64,000 nt of DNA from NCBI GenBank assembly GCA_949130485.1, contig OX422184.1:21530824-21594823 (forward strand). The letters run 5' to 3'. A program made the translations under genes and the position numbers. The notes beneath the pieces are model-generated. The model saw only the letters and a list, made by a program, of their open reading frames with translations. It was not told the DNA's origin and did not search any database. Every line of letters starts with the position of its first letter. The stretch's first letter is position 1. The DNA comes from Agelas oroides. Taxonomy: Eukaryota; Porifera; Demospongiae; Agelasida; Agelasidae. Shown here piece after piece: positions 1 to 11,015 of this stretch.

Positions 1-566
1 ATAAGGTTCTTATGCTCGAGGGGGTACTACTATTCAGGAAATTGGTAGCAAACACTTTGATAGGTACTTATATTCATAGGGTACCTGTAATTGATGGGTA
101 CTTATACTCCAGAGTTTACAGTATGTAAAGGCAATATCTTGACATGTCGTTCATTTGCCATATGCTGTAAACTGTCAACATTGCTAAAGGCATCAATTGC
201 TTGTTACCTACTCTTTGTTCTTTAGTGAAAGAGTTCAACTTGGAAAGCCAGTGCTGACGAATGGCTCAACTTTTATAGCAGTCTCTATAACACTACTACC
301 AAAACTCAAGCATCGTATTAACCACAAAGTAGTGGATATCTTCTGTACGCGTTGTTATTTCAAAATTGCCAAGAGAGATACCACCTAATACAGTTGGGAA
401 GGTTGTGATTGAGTCACCATCTTTCATTATCTTCTCCTTATCACCACACAATATCTGGTGAGGCACAAATTGTTGCTCACTCCTTCATATACACAAAGGC
501 CAGGACCAGGCCTTTCATCGACACAGACTGTCAACTATAGCTTCTGCCCTCACTTCTGATTTCCTC
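1..566. repeat. Diverged E-type flank, no gene
   Basis: No convincing coding region. From about 405 to 553 it aligns loosely with the intron beside the E-type exons at 35.5 and 54.7 kb. The first 400 bases contain repeated GGTACTTATA-like words but no recognised family. Confidence 0.4.
548..566 (-). pseudogene. Truncated E-type exon end at duplication edge
   Basis: The intron sequence at about 490-553 matches the donor-side flank of the E-type exons (shared words CACAAAGGC, CAGGCCTTTCAT, GACACAG and the donor GTGAGG), but only about 13 bases of putative exon remain before block A1 starts at 567. The remaining bases no longer match the E exon well. This looks like an exon cut by the rearrangement that created the A-block boundary. 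Confidence 0.4.
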
Positions 567-2137
567 GATAACTAGCATGGTGCAGTGCTTTAGATTAGCT
601 GGCTAGCTAGTATAAGGTAAGCGTTAGCAAAGTGTCTACACATGCAAGCAATATCCAACTACCCTGAACTACTGAAAATTAATTTCAACTGAGAAGCTCG
701 GACTCACCCCATTTCTGGCTGTAAATTTGAAATTAAAAATTGTGTTCACTTTACTGTGTGCGTGTCCATAGAAAGGGTATCAAGACAGGAGAGCAAAGTT
801 CATGTTTGAAAAATAATGGAATTGTGCTACACAAAATGCACAAGGAAGTGGGGAATTCCCCTTTCACTAGGTAAATTTGGACACCCTGTTTCTGGCAGAT
901 TGTGTTGCTCTAGCAATGCCAGTGTATTCCAGCGGTTTTGTTTCACACAAACTTGCCTAGTCACAGAGAAGACTGGCGCTACTCTTGAGGAATAACTAGC
1001 ACACATTCACAGTAACACTAATTTTCAAAAGAAGGGGAGCACAGTCATACGTAAGTGCTAGCTACTCCCATCTCCCTTTCCACATGACTTAGTGGCTTGA
1101 TGCTCAAACAGGAGCCATGCCATTTTGTGGACCAACTTCTGGAGACAACTTCTACACCATGAAACCAAGGATATACTTGCTAGCCTCCATTTTAGTTTAT
1201 ATCATCAGTTTACTTCACACCAACCAGCCTAGTTGCAGACAAGAGACACAAGATAGGGCTGTGTACTAAGTCAGGGGTGGGTTGGAACTGGCTAAGAGCT
1301 TTATATGTGTGGAGCTGGAAAACGGGACAGTTAGAGTCTTGGAGTACAGCAGTCTTTCCTCTAACAACTAAATGGTAGGTAGCTAGGTGGAGATCCCTCG
1401 TAGAGGGAACTATGGGCCTAGGGTGGATTGAAAGTTGCCCAAGTGGATAGCTCACTAACCCCACCTCAGCCTTTGGCTTAATTATCTTAATTAATAACCA
1501 AAGGCTGCCTGCGGTTCAGTTTGGGAAAGGGAATGGGAATGAGGTTGTTTAGGGTGAGTCTTAGTGCCTACGTACATGTATGTGCAAGAACACATAAGAA
1601 TGGACAGTAACAAATAGATAAACAGAGGTAAGATACCCGACATTTCTAGAACACTTCCTGCCACTGTCACACACATTTTAGTCAGGTAGATGGATCACAG
1701 TTTGTGTACTGACTACTAGCCAAAAGCAAACATTACCAGACTCCCATACAACCACTGAGTGTTCACAAAACATGCTATGTACCAATGCCTGCTTGAGTAG
1801 GCTTCCAAGGTGCTGGTTGGGGCAAGTGTGAGCGAGCCCCACACTAATGAGTGGAACAGCAGATTTTCTCTTTCTCTCTATCTGTCCATATATATACTTA
1901 AATTATCAGAGAGTCGGTAGACTATGTAGGAATGGCGCTGATGCGCAATATATGCAAATACTTAAGCAAAAGCCATATAACTTCACCATAAATATGCTAA
2001 AAGCTGATTTAAGCGCCCAAGTGTTAACCTTTGCTTTTATGCTATCATCCCTACCTTGCTTGCTTGCTTTTGGCATGCCATGTACCCTTTTACATTTTGA
2101 ATGTTTTTTTTTTTAATTCTTGTATAATGTATATTTC

Positions 2138-3165
2138 CAGTAGAAAGTGACTTATCCGAACTTGAGTTATCCGAATCTGAACCATAAAATTAATGATATT
2201 TGGGGCGAGCGTGAGCGAGCCCCACACTAGTGAGTTGAATTGCCGATTTTTTATATATATGTATATATATATATATCTGTTGTACGTCGTTCTGTAAATG
2301 TAGGTTCATACTCTGTTAAAACAATCCGCGTGCTGCATGCATGTACGTACGGACAGAATATTGAAAAGAACGCGTGCACACATACACGGTCAAGTTATAA
2401 ATGCTATATGAACCGCAACGTGGAGACCTACTTCAGAGTTTTACTTCACAGTTTTACTTACTTTGGAGTTTTACTTACTTCGGAGTTTTACTTCAGAGTT
2501 TGTCGTTACTTGTTTCAAACATGAATACCCAGAGCAGTTCTAGAAGAGCTCTCAACTCACCGCAGGAGCAAGATCGGCGGGACTAACAGTTGTGTAGAAA
2601 GGCTCATGCAGCTTACCGAACGCAGTAGGCAGCAGAGATTTTGCTCCATAGCTGATGCGTGGCGACTTCCCTCTACTATTTCTCAAAGATGCCTCAAGTC
2701 TTGAACGACTATGCATGCCAGACTGTGTTCTGACTTAGCCTATAATTGCAACAATTGGAGTAGCTGTGTGTTGGTAGGACAAATCGCCAAATGGCTCTGT
2801 TGTGTGGTAGTACCCCACGAAAAGCTTTCTCTGCAACCATGACAATTTTTCTAAGCTATTGAGCACTTTTGTAGACAGTAGAGTTACAAACCTCGTTTTA
2901 GCTACATGCCATGCTTGAATTGCCTGTGTGCTGTCTGACCCTTTACTGGTAAAGCCTTAGCTACATAACAGTCAATGCTGTAGTGCATTGCTTGCTCACG
3001 CTCGCCCCACAATGTTCTACACTCCCCTAGTCATAGATATTTTGCTGTGCATTAAAAGGGATGTAATCTGCTTGTACACAAATAGTATTGCCTTACTTAT
3101 CAGAAAATTTCAGTTATCTGAACACCCCTTAGTCCCGGCATGTTCAGATAAGTGACTTTCTACTG
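2138..3165. mobile_element. Outer inverted-repeat transposon in A1 (pogo/Tc1-like ends)
   Basis: Left end CAGTAGAAAGTGACTTATCC and right end, read in reverse, CAGTAGAAAGTCACTTATCT; a TA follows the right end. CAGT-plus-TTATCCGA termini are typical of pogo/Tigger-type Tc1-mariner elements (family knowledge). No transposase is readable, so this is a non-autonomous or decayed copy. A second element (2202-3008) occupies its middle. Confidence 0.5.
2202..3008. mobile_element. GAGCGTGAGC inverted-repeat element, copy in A1
   Basis: Ends GGGGCGAGCGTGAGCGAGC on the left and its complement GCTTGCTCACGCTCGCCCC on the right. A TATAAATG box at about 2395 is followed by an ATG at 2521 opening a 21-codon serine/arginine-rich frame (MNTQSSSRRALNSPQEQ) that stops early. 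The same family occurs in reverse at 52906-53345 and 53393-53944. Not assigned to a superfamily; the Ser/Arg-rich start recalls Helitron-type open frames but that is weak. Confidence 0.5.
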
Positions 3166-3331
3166 TACTATATAAATGCTTCTCATATGTTGTGCCATAT
3201 GTCATCACACACTCAAATTTAATGCATGAGCATCAGCATACAGTCGAAAGCAAACAATACGTGGACATATAAAAGCTTGCATTCAATTGTACTTCAGACT
3301 TCTTGAGAGTTTACTTGTACTCGTATTGAAC

Positions 3332-3526
3332 ATGGATACCATGAGCATATCCACAAGAGCCCCAGAGCCATTGCAATACGAAGAAGACAAGAAATGGCAC
3401 AGGAATGAACGGGACAGGTCGGGGCAGAGACAACGAAACAAAATGTACAAGTTTCATGTACATATGGCCAGCTACATTGGACATAGCGTTCTTCCAAAAT
3501 GCAGCAGCAGTCGTAGTGATTGTTGA
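3332..3526 (+). CDS. Small open frame of unknown function (A1 copy)
   Basis: A 64-codon frame starting MDTMSISTRAPEPLQ, rich in Lys, Arg, Glu and Gln in its centre (KKWHRNERDRSGQRQRNK), with a TATAAAAG box about 60 bases upstream of the ATG. The same frame is kept in A2 (9393-9587). It lies next to a repeat end (GGGGGGCGTATTTTCGGGAG), so it may be a transposon-borne remnant. The two copies are too similar for conservation to prove coding. Real protein status is uncertain. Confidence 0.2.
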   Translation: MDTMSISTRAPEPLQYEEDKKWHRNERDRSGQRQRNKMYKFHVHMASYIGHSVLPKCSSSRSDC

Positions 3527-3736
3527 TCTCATATAATATCATGAGGAACTGGGTAGGGTGAGGTACTTATACATGAGACTAATTGAATATTTCAGCAAAC
3601 TCCTCCTCCCCACTCTTGCCTCAAAGTAGTGTGCAAAAAGGGGGGCGTATTTTCGGGAGCTTATGGTATATTTGTAAACACATTTTCAAAAAGCTTGGGC
3701 AAACCTAAATGAATCACACATTAATCAGTTAATTAA

Positions 3737-4207
3737 CCCTTTAAACACTATAGTGCACTTTTGGTTACATCACACTACGCTGGTGCTGATTCTGAGTCAG
3801 CAGAAAGGGTGGGACAGGGAGAAGTGGATGGGGTCACCTGCAGGGTACTGTGCACATGGCAGCTGCTAGGCTTGGCCATAAAAGAGCCATGGTTAGCACC
3901 GAGTCGGCCAATTCCCCACCCTGGTTGCATGGACAGGCATAGAAATGTTATTCTCACCTTTTGGGTGGTTAAATTCTGGTAGGGAAGGTGGCTTGGGCTC
4001 TGAGCGGGTATTTGCGAACCAAGAATGCTGACTATTGCATGCTCGTTAATGAGTGGGCATGGTTAAGGTCACAAGTCTTCTTATTAAGGCTGGAAGTGCA
4101 CTTGGGTTCAGTTTTGGAGTCAGAGCTCAGACAGATATAGGGTGTGCTAAAGGTATGCATTTGCTAAAAGTAGTCACAAGTGAAAAACAATTAGGGTTTA
4201 AAGGGTT
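3737..4207. mobile_element. TTAA-flanked MITE, family CCCTTTAAAC (A1)
   Basis: Preceded by TTAA and starting CCCTTTAAACACTATAGTGC; the other end reads TAGGGTTTAAAGGG before TTTTAA. The TTAA target and short inverted ends resemble piggyBac-derived MITEs (family knowledge). Same family at 9798-10267 and 60302-60807. The open frames crossing it in both strands are not supported as genes. Confidence 0.65.
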
Positions 4208-4520
4208 TTAATCAATAATTTACTTAAACAAGAGCATTTTGTGCGTATATAATGTACAGTAGAACCTCTCTAAGGTGGACACCATAGCTACTACTGCTGA
4301 ATGCTCACTGTATGGAGGTGCCTATTTCAAAAATGCCACTTTCGCTACCACACACTTTTGCGTTTAGCTGTCTTCCACGAGGCTTTTGTCCAGCTATATG
4401 TGCCTTGCTGATCATAAAATAACTCTCAAAGAGGAAGGCTGGGCACTTAAATAAGCTTTTATTGTATTTGTGGTAAAGATATATGGCTTTCAGTTTATAT
4501 TATGCAGCCATGCCATCCTA

Positions 4521-4582
4521 GTCTTGTTCCCAGACCCTTGGTACGGTACACACACGTCTTACTAAGGGTCTGGGAGCGAGAC
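4521..4582. repeat. Foldback of the GTTCCCAG family
   Basis: Arms GTCTTGTTCCCAGACCCTTG and TAAGGGTCTGGGAGCGAGAC are complementary at about 17 of 20 positions around a 22-base loop. Members of the same family occur through the window (see findings). Confidence 0.75.
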
Positions 4583-4856
4583 GAGTGTATTGACTCTGAT
4601 ACGTATGTATGCACATTAGTATAGGAATGGTGTTATTCAACTGAAAGTACTGTAGTCTTAGAATTGCTTGTACATGTACTTCAGGAAAGAAAGGAGCTAA
4701 GAAAACACAAGGAAGTGCAAAAAGAAGCTAGTTGAACATATTTAACATCATATGACTAACTAAAAATTTGACATTCACAAGAAGTGATCTCTTTCCTTAA
4801 ATCTGCCAACAAATGATGATGTGTAACAACCTAGCAACAACACTGCTGATCCTCAC

Positions 4857-4955
4857 CTTTGTCTGCTTGTCAACACTGGCACCACTCTGAAGAAGTCGTT
4901 CAACAATGGCCTGGTGGCCATACTGACAAGCAATGAAGAGTGAAGTGGCTCCGCT
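4857..4955 (-). CDS. Ankyrin-repeat exon, type A (copy A1)
   Basis: The last exon of the array in this window. 99 nt, phase 0/0, acceptor TTTGTGATAG, donor GTGAGG. Reads SGATSLFIACQYGHQAIV, then ERLLQSGASVDKQTK. It lies in the left copy of a 5.5 kb tandem duplication. Downstream in the transcript, towards position 1, no further intact ankyrin exon occurs; only a cut-off E-type exon end is found near 554-566. Confidence 0.87.
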
Positions 4956-5639
4956 CTATCACAAAGAGAATAAAGAAATTCATTATTTATTTCACCTATA
5001 AACAAGAATCAAATGTGTGCGCAATACATACACTGTCACAAATAACATAAAAATATCGTATTCCAGATGCACAGAAGCAAACACTCATGCAGCCTGATTA
5101 GGAAACTCCAGACTGTGAAGCTTATGAAGCTATGGCAGTTCAAAGTACGAGTAATGAAGCCATGCTGAGTACTTAACACATTACAAATTGGATTACAAAC
5201 ACTGGAAACCACAAGATGTGTCACTTAAGTTGCGTGATAACGAGATTCATAATTCACTTGCAGCAGCTTTTGTGCAGAACTGTCATACTTCAGGCGACAT
5301 TCCAAATATCTCAGGAACAGTATCCCTGATTGGAACCGGACAAGCAGCAAATGATTCTGCACGCATTGGCCTTTTCGGTGATGCATGATATAAGCCAGAG
5401 GTCAAAAATTGCGCTCGCAGTAATAAATTTAGCTCAAACATATATCGCTGCAAATAGAACATAATCAAGTCAGATATTTGGAATGTAGAATTCTTATACA
5501 AAGTAAGTTCTAAAGCATGGTTTCTGCTTACTGCTGCTTAAACTACAAACTAGATATTCAAACAGAGCAGTCTTAGAGCTTCAAAAATGTCAATATTGCT
5601 AGGTAGGGTGAGCAAAAACTGCACAGATTTATTAGATAT

Positions 5640-5790
5640 TCATGCATCTACGAAGCGCATATGAGCCCCGCCCTTAACGGAAGTTCAGCGATACGGCGCT
5701 TGAAACGCAGCAATGTGATCGAAATACGCGACGGAATAACCTTCGATTTCTACATGGGACTGCCACATATGATAAATATGATGTGATTTG
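5640..5790. mobile_element. Fragment related to the 575-bp MITE interior
   Basis: Contains ATGAGCCCCGCCCTTAACGG and GACGGAATAACCTTCGATTT, both also found inside 7743-8317. The terminal repeats are missing. An equivalent copy lies at about 11700-11850 in A2, so this fragment predates the tandem duplication, while the full-length element at 7743 followed it (or was lost from A1). Confidence 0.6.
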
Positions 5791-7603
5791 TGAGAAACCC
5801 TCTGGAAACCCAGTTCACAACATTTGATTATGTGCTCTAGTTGGGAAGTGGTAAAATTATGAACAATGAAAATGGAGACGGAAATAGAAACAAAAATGCG
5901 TAAGGGTTAGGGTTTGGGCAGGTGAACTGGATCTTCAGTATCGTATTGATCCCAGGGAGCCCTCCAGATGCTCCTTTAGACAGAGTTGACAAAGACAGCA
6001 TGTTTAAATACTGTTCATCCCTTCCTGCAGGCACGATAACTAGCATGGTGCAGTGCTTTAGATTAGCTGGCTAGCTAGTATAAGGTAAGCATTAGTAAAG
6101 CGTCTATACATGCAGCAATATCCAACTACCTGAACTACTGAAAATTTCAACTGAGAAGCTCGGACTCACCCCATTTCTGGCTGTAAATTTGAAATTAAAT
6201 ATTGTGTTCACTGTACTATGTGCGTGTCCATAGAAAGGGTATCAAGACAGGAGAGCAAAGTTCATGTTTGAAAAATAATGGAATTGTGCTATACAAAATG
6301 CACAAGGAAGTGGGGAATTCCCCTTTCCACTAGCAGATTGTGTTGCTCTAGCAATGCCAGGTATTCCAGCGGTTTTGCTTCACACAAACTTGCCTAGTCA
6401 CAGAGAAGACTGGCGCTACTCTTGAGGAATAACTAGCACACATTCACAGTAACACTAATTTTCAAAAGAAGGGGAGCACAGTCATAAATGCTAGCTACTC
6501 CCATCTCCCTTTCCACATGACTTAGTGGCTTGATGCTCAAACAGGAGCCATGCCATTTTGTGGACCAACTTCTGGAGACAACTTCTACACCATGAAACCA
6601 AGGATATACTGGCTAACCTCCATTTTAGTTTATATCATCAGTTTACATCACACCAACCAGCCTAGTTGCAGACAAGAGACACAAGATAGGGCTGTGTTAG
6701 TAGTCAGGGGTAGGTTGGAACTGGCTAAGAGCTTTATATGTGTGGAGACGGAAAACGGGACAGTTAGAGTCTTGGAGTCCAGCAGTCTTTCCTCTAACAA
6801 CTAAATACACTGTTTGTGGTAGCCATGCAGGTGGAGATCCCTCGTAGAGGGAACTATGGGCCTAGGGTGGATTGAAAGTTGCCCAAGTGGATAGCTCACT
6901 AACCCCACCCCAGCCTTTGGCTTAATTATCTCCTAACCAAAGGCTGCCTGCGGTTCAGTTTGGGAATGGAAATGGGAGTGGAAATGGGAAAGGGAATGGG
7001 AGTGAGGTTGTTTAGGGTGAGTCTTAGTGCCTACATGTATGTGCAAGAACAGATAAGAATGGACAGCAAGAAATAGATAAACAGAGGTAAGATACCCGAC
7101 ATTTCTAGAACACTTCCTGCCACTGTCACACACATTTTAGTCAGGTAGATGGATCACAGTTTGTGTACTGACTACTAGCCAAAAGCAAACATTACCAGAC
7201 TCCCATACAACCACTGAGTGTTCACAAAACATGCTATGTACCAATGCCTGCTTGAGTAGGCTTCCAAGGTGCTGGTTGGGGCAAGTGTGAGCGAGCCCCA
7301 CACTAATGAGTGGAACAGCAGATTTTCTCTTTCTCTCTATCTGTCCATATATATACTTAAATTATCAGAGAGTCGGTAGACTATGTAGGAATGGCGCTGA
7401 TGCGCAATATAAGCAATACTTAAGCAAAAGCCATATAACTTCACCATAAATATGCTAAATGCTGATTTAAGCGCCCAAGTGTTGACCTTTGCTTTTATGC
7501 TATCATCCCTACCTTGCTTGCCTACTTTTGGTATGCCATGCACCCTTTTACATTTTTAATGTTTTTTTTTTTTTTTAATTATTTCTTGTATAATGTATAT
7601 TTC

Positions 7604-9216
7604 CAGTAGAAAGTGACTTATCCGAACTTGAGTTATCCGAATCTTACTTACCTGAACCACGAAATTAATGATATTTGGGGCGAGCGTGAGCGAGCCCCAC
7701 ACTAGTGAGTCGAATTGCTGATTTTTCATATATGTGTATATACCGTAGTGTTCCGCAAATACGCCCCCCCTTTTGCAACCTTAGCCTTAGTTCAAAGCGC
7801 AAGGGGGGCTTATACGCGGGATGCGACATTTTCTCTCGCGATTATGCCCTCCCTTCCGGTGCCCCGCCCACAACTTCGTGTCCAGCTAGAAGACAACGCA
7901 TTTGATGACTTCGCAGTTGCTATCTGGATGGATGTTATTTATACATGTGGCAGTCCCATGTAGAAATCGAAGGTTATTCCGTCGTGTATTTCGATCACAT
8001 TGCTGCGCCATATGGCTGAACTTCCGTTAAGAGCGGGGCCCATACGTGTTTCGTAGATGTATGAATATCTAATGATCTATGAAGCGCATATGAGCCCCCC
8101 CGCCCTTAACGGCACAGCGATGTGATCGAAATATGCGACGGAATAACCTTCGATTTGTACACGAGACTGCCACACACAGTATATTTTGGTAACAGCCATA
8201 ATTATATGATTGAGGGGGGGCTTATGCGCAGGATAAAAATACCTCTGCAAGACTTTGCGCTAAAAATGCAGGGGGGGGCTTATGCGCGAGGGGAGGCGTA
8301 TTTGCGGGACACTACGGTATATATATATCTGTTGTACGTCGTTCTGTAAATGTAGGTTCATACTCTTTTAAAACAATCCGCACACCGTGTGCATGCACGT
8401 ATGGACAGAATATTGAAAAGAACACGTGCACACATACACGGTCAAGTTATAAATGCTATATGAACTGCAACGTGGAGACCTACTTCAGAGTTTTAATTCA
8501 CAGTTTTACTTTGGAGTTTTACTTACTTCAGAGTTTTATTTCAGAGTTTGTTGTTACTTGTTTCGAACATGAATACCCAGAGCAGTTCTAGAAGAGCTCT
8601 CAACTCACCGCAGGAGCAAAAAGATCGGTGTGACTAACAGTTGTGTAGAAAGGCTCACGCAGCTTACCGAACGCAGTAGGCGGCAGATATTTTGTTTCAT
8701 AGCTGATGCGTGGCGACTTCCCTCTACTATTTCTCAAAGAACCCTCAAGTCTTGAAGGACTAGGCATGCCAGACTGTGTTCTGACTTAGCCTATAATTGC
8801 AACAATTGGAGTAGCTGCGTGTTGGTAGGACAAATCGCCAAATGGCTCTGTTGTGTGGTAGTACCCCACGAAAAGCTTTCTCTGCAACCATGACAATTTT
8901 TCTAAGCTATTGAGCACTTTTGTAGACAGTAGAGTTGCAAACCTCGTTTTAGCTACATGCCATGCTTGAATTGCCTGTGTGCTGTCTGACCCTTTACTGG
9001 TAAAGCCTTAGCTACATAACAGTCAATGCTGTAGTGCATTGCTTGCTCACGCTCGCCCCACAATGTTCTACATTCCCCTAGTCATAGATATTTTGCTGTG
9101 CATTAAAAGGAAAGTAATCTGCTTGTACACAAATAGTATTGCCTTACTTATCCGAATATTTCAGTTATCTGAACACCCCTTAGTCCCTGCATGTTCAGAT
9201 AAGTGACTTTCTACTG
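7604..9216. mobile_element. Outer inverted-repeat transposon in A2
   Basis: The A2 copy of the element at 2138-3165, with the same CAGTAGAAAGTGACTTATCC end. It contains the GAGCGTGAGC element at 7677-9059, which in turn contains the younger element at 7743-8317, a three-level nest. Confidence 0.5.
7743..8317. mobile_element. 575-bp MITE with TA target duplication
   Basis: Ends CCGTAGTGTTCCGCAAATAC and, in reverse, CCGTAGTGTCCCGCAAATAC, flanked by TA on both sides. The A1 copy shows the empty site at about 2250-2275 (a TA-rich run leading straight into CTGTTGTACGTCG). The interior has a second inverted repeat built on ATAACCTTCGATTT and its complement, so the whole folds back. Open frames inside are short, overlap in several phases and are judged chance. 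Confidence 0.85.
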
Positions 9217-9392
9217 TATTATATAATATGCTTCTCATATGTTGTGCCATATGTCATCACACACTCAAATTTAATGCATGAGCATCAGCATACAGTCGAA
9301 AGCAAACAACACGTGGACATACAAAAGCTTGCATTGAACTGTTTCAATTCTACTTCAGACTTCTTGAGAGTTTACTTGTACTCGTATTGAAC

Positions 9393-9587
9393 ATGGATAC
9401 CATGAGCATATCCACAAGAGCCCCTGAGCTATTGCAATATGAAGAAGACAAGAAATGGCACAGGAATGAACGGGACAGGTCGGGGCAGAGACAACGAAAC
9501 AAAATGTACAAGTTTCATGTACATATGGCCAGCTACATTGGACATAGCGTTCTTCCAAAATGCAGCAGCAGTCGTAGTGATTGTTGA
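9393..9587 (+). CDS. Small open frame of unknown function (A2 copy)
   Basis: Counterpart of 3332-3526 with a Pro to Leu change and otherwise nearly the same protein. The same upstream ATAAAAG-like context is present but altered (ACATACAAAAGC instead of ACATATAAAAGC), so the possible TATA box is damaged here. No known domain recognised. Confidence 0.17.
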   Translation: MDTMSISTRAPELLQYEEDKKWHRNERDRSGQRQRNKMYKFHVHMASYIGHSVLPKCSSSRSDC

Positions 9588-9797
9588 TCTCATATAATAT
9601 CATGAGGAACTGGGTAGGGTGAGGTACTTATACATGAGACTAATTGAATATTTCAGCAAACTCCTCCTCCCCACTCTTGCCTCAAAGTAGTGTGCAAAAA
9701 GGGGGGCGTATTTTCGGGAGCTCATGGTATATTTGTAAACACATTTTCAAAAAGCTTGGGCAAACCTAAATGAATCACACATTAATCAGTTAATTAA

Positions 9798-10267
9798 CCC
9801 TTTAAACCCTATAGTGCACTTTTGGTTACATCACACTACGCTGGTGCTGATTCTGAGTCAGCAGAAAGGGTGGGACAGGGAGAAGTGGATGGGGTCACCT
9901 GCAGGGTACTGTGCACAGGGCAGCTGCTAGGCTTGGCCATAAAAGAGCCATGGTTAGCACCGAGTCGGCCAATTCCCCACCCTGGTTGCATGGACAGGCA
10001 TAGAAATGTTATTCTCACCTTTTGGGTGGTTAAATTCTGGTAGGGAAGGTGGCTTGGGCTCTAAGCGGGTATTTGCGAACCAAGAATGCGACTATTGCAT
10101 GCTCGTTAATGAGTGGGCATGGTTAAGGTCACAAGTCTACTTATTAAGGCTGGAAGTGCACTTGGGTTCAGTTTTGGAGTCAGAGCTCAGACAGATATAG
10201 TGTGTGCTAAAGGTATGCATTTGCTAAAAGTAGTCACAAGTGAAAAACAATTAGGGTTTAAAGGGTT
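9798..10267. mobile_element. TTAA-flanked MITE, family CCCTTTAAAC (A2)
   Basis: A2 copy of the element at 3737-4207, with the better-preserved terminus CCCTTTAAACCCTATAGTGC, complementary to TAGGGTTTAAAGGG at the other end. Confidence 0.65.
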
Positions 10268-10916
10268 TTAATCAATAATTTACTTAAACAAGAGCATTTT
10301 GTGTGTATATAATGTACAGTAGAACCTCTCTAAGGTGGACACCATAGCTACTACTGCTGAATGCTCACTGTATGGAGGTGCCTATTTCAAAAATGCCACT
10401 TTCGCTACCACACACTTTCGCGTTTAGCTGTCTTCCACGAGGCTTTTGTCCAGCTATATGTGCCTTGCTGATCATAAAAGAACTCTCAAAGAGGAAGGCT
10501 GGGCACTTAAATAAGCTTTTATTGTATTTGTGGTAAAGATATATGGCTTTCAGTTTATATTATGCAGCCGTGCCATCCTAGTCTTGTTCCCAGACCCTTG
10601 GAACGGTACACACACGTCTTACTAAGGGTCTGGGAGCGAGACGAGTGTATTGACTCTGATACGTATGTATGCACATTAGTATAGGAATGGTGTTATTCAA
10701 CTGAAAGTACTGTAGTCTTAGAATTGCTTGTACATGTACTTCAGGAAAGAAAGGAGCTAAGAAAACACAAGGAAGTGCAAAAAGAAGCTAGTTGAACATA
10801 TTTAACATCATATGACTAACTAAAAATTTGACATTCACAAGAAGTGATCTCTTTCCTTAAATCTGCCAACAAATGATGATGTGTAACAACCTAGCAACAA
10901 CACTGCTGATCCTCAC

Positions 10917-11015
10917 CTTTCTCTGCTTGTCAACACTGGCACCACTCTGAAGAAGTCGTTCAACAATGGCCTGGTGGCCATTCTGACAAGCAATGAGGAG
11001 TGAAGTGGCTCCGCT
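10917..11015 (-). CDS. Ankyrin-repeat exon, type A (copy A2)
   Basis: 99 nt, phase 0/0, acceptor TTTGTGATAG, donor GTGAGG. Reads SGATSLLIACQNGHQAIV, then ERLLQSGASVDKQRK. Relative to the tandem copy A1 it has three base changes, all residue-changing (Phe7 to Leu, Tyr12 to Asn, Thr32 to Arg). The 116 bases after the donor and about 210 bases before the acceptor are identical in the two copies. Residue 12 corresponds to a variable, partner-contacting position in ankyrin repeats. Confidence 0.87.

Larger units (their letters stand above)
567..6034. repeat. Tandem duplication block, copy A1
   Basis: Starts GATAACTAGCATGGTGCAG and ends TTCCTGCAGGCAC, exactly where copy A2 begins with the same GATAACTAGC words. 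Contents by position: transposon nest 2138-3165, a 65-residue open frame at 3332-3526, a TTAA element 3737-4207, a foldback 4521-4582, the A-type ankyrin exon 4857-4955, and an MITE fragment about 5640-5790. Apart from the exon no gene is convincing. Confidence 0.9.

Noticed and set aside
690-735. CAG-CCAGAAATGGG-GTGAGT as an 11-nt microexon (also near 6170, 56680, 62110)
   Set aside because: The acceptor AG is lost at 56.7 kb and 11 nt would break the phase-0 pattern; likely chance or another donor fossil.
5188-5388. 66-codon plus-strand open frame repeated in A1 and A2
   Set aside because: The related sequence in units 1 to 3 has deletions that are not multiples of three, so the frame is not maintained.
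5905-5920. Telomere-like GGGTTAGGGTTTGGG
   Set aside because: Only about two degenerate units, copied along with the block (also at 11965 and 50872); not an interstitial telomere array.
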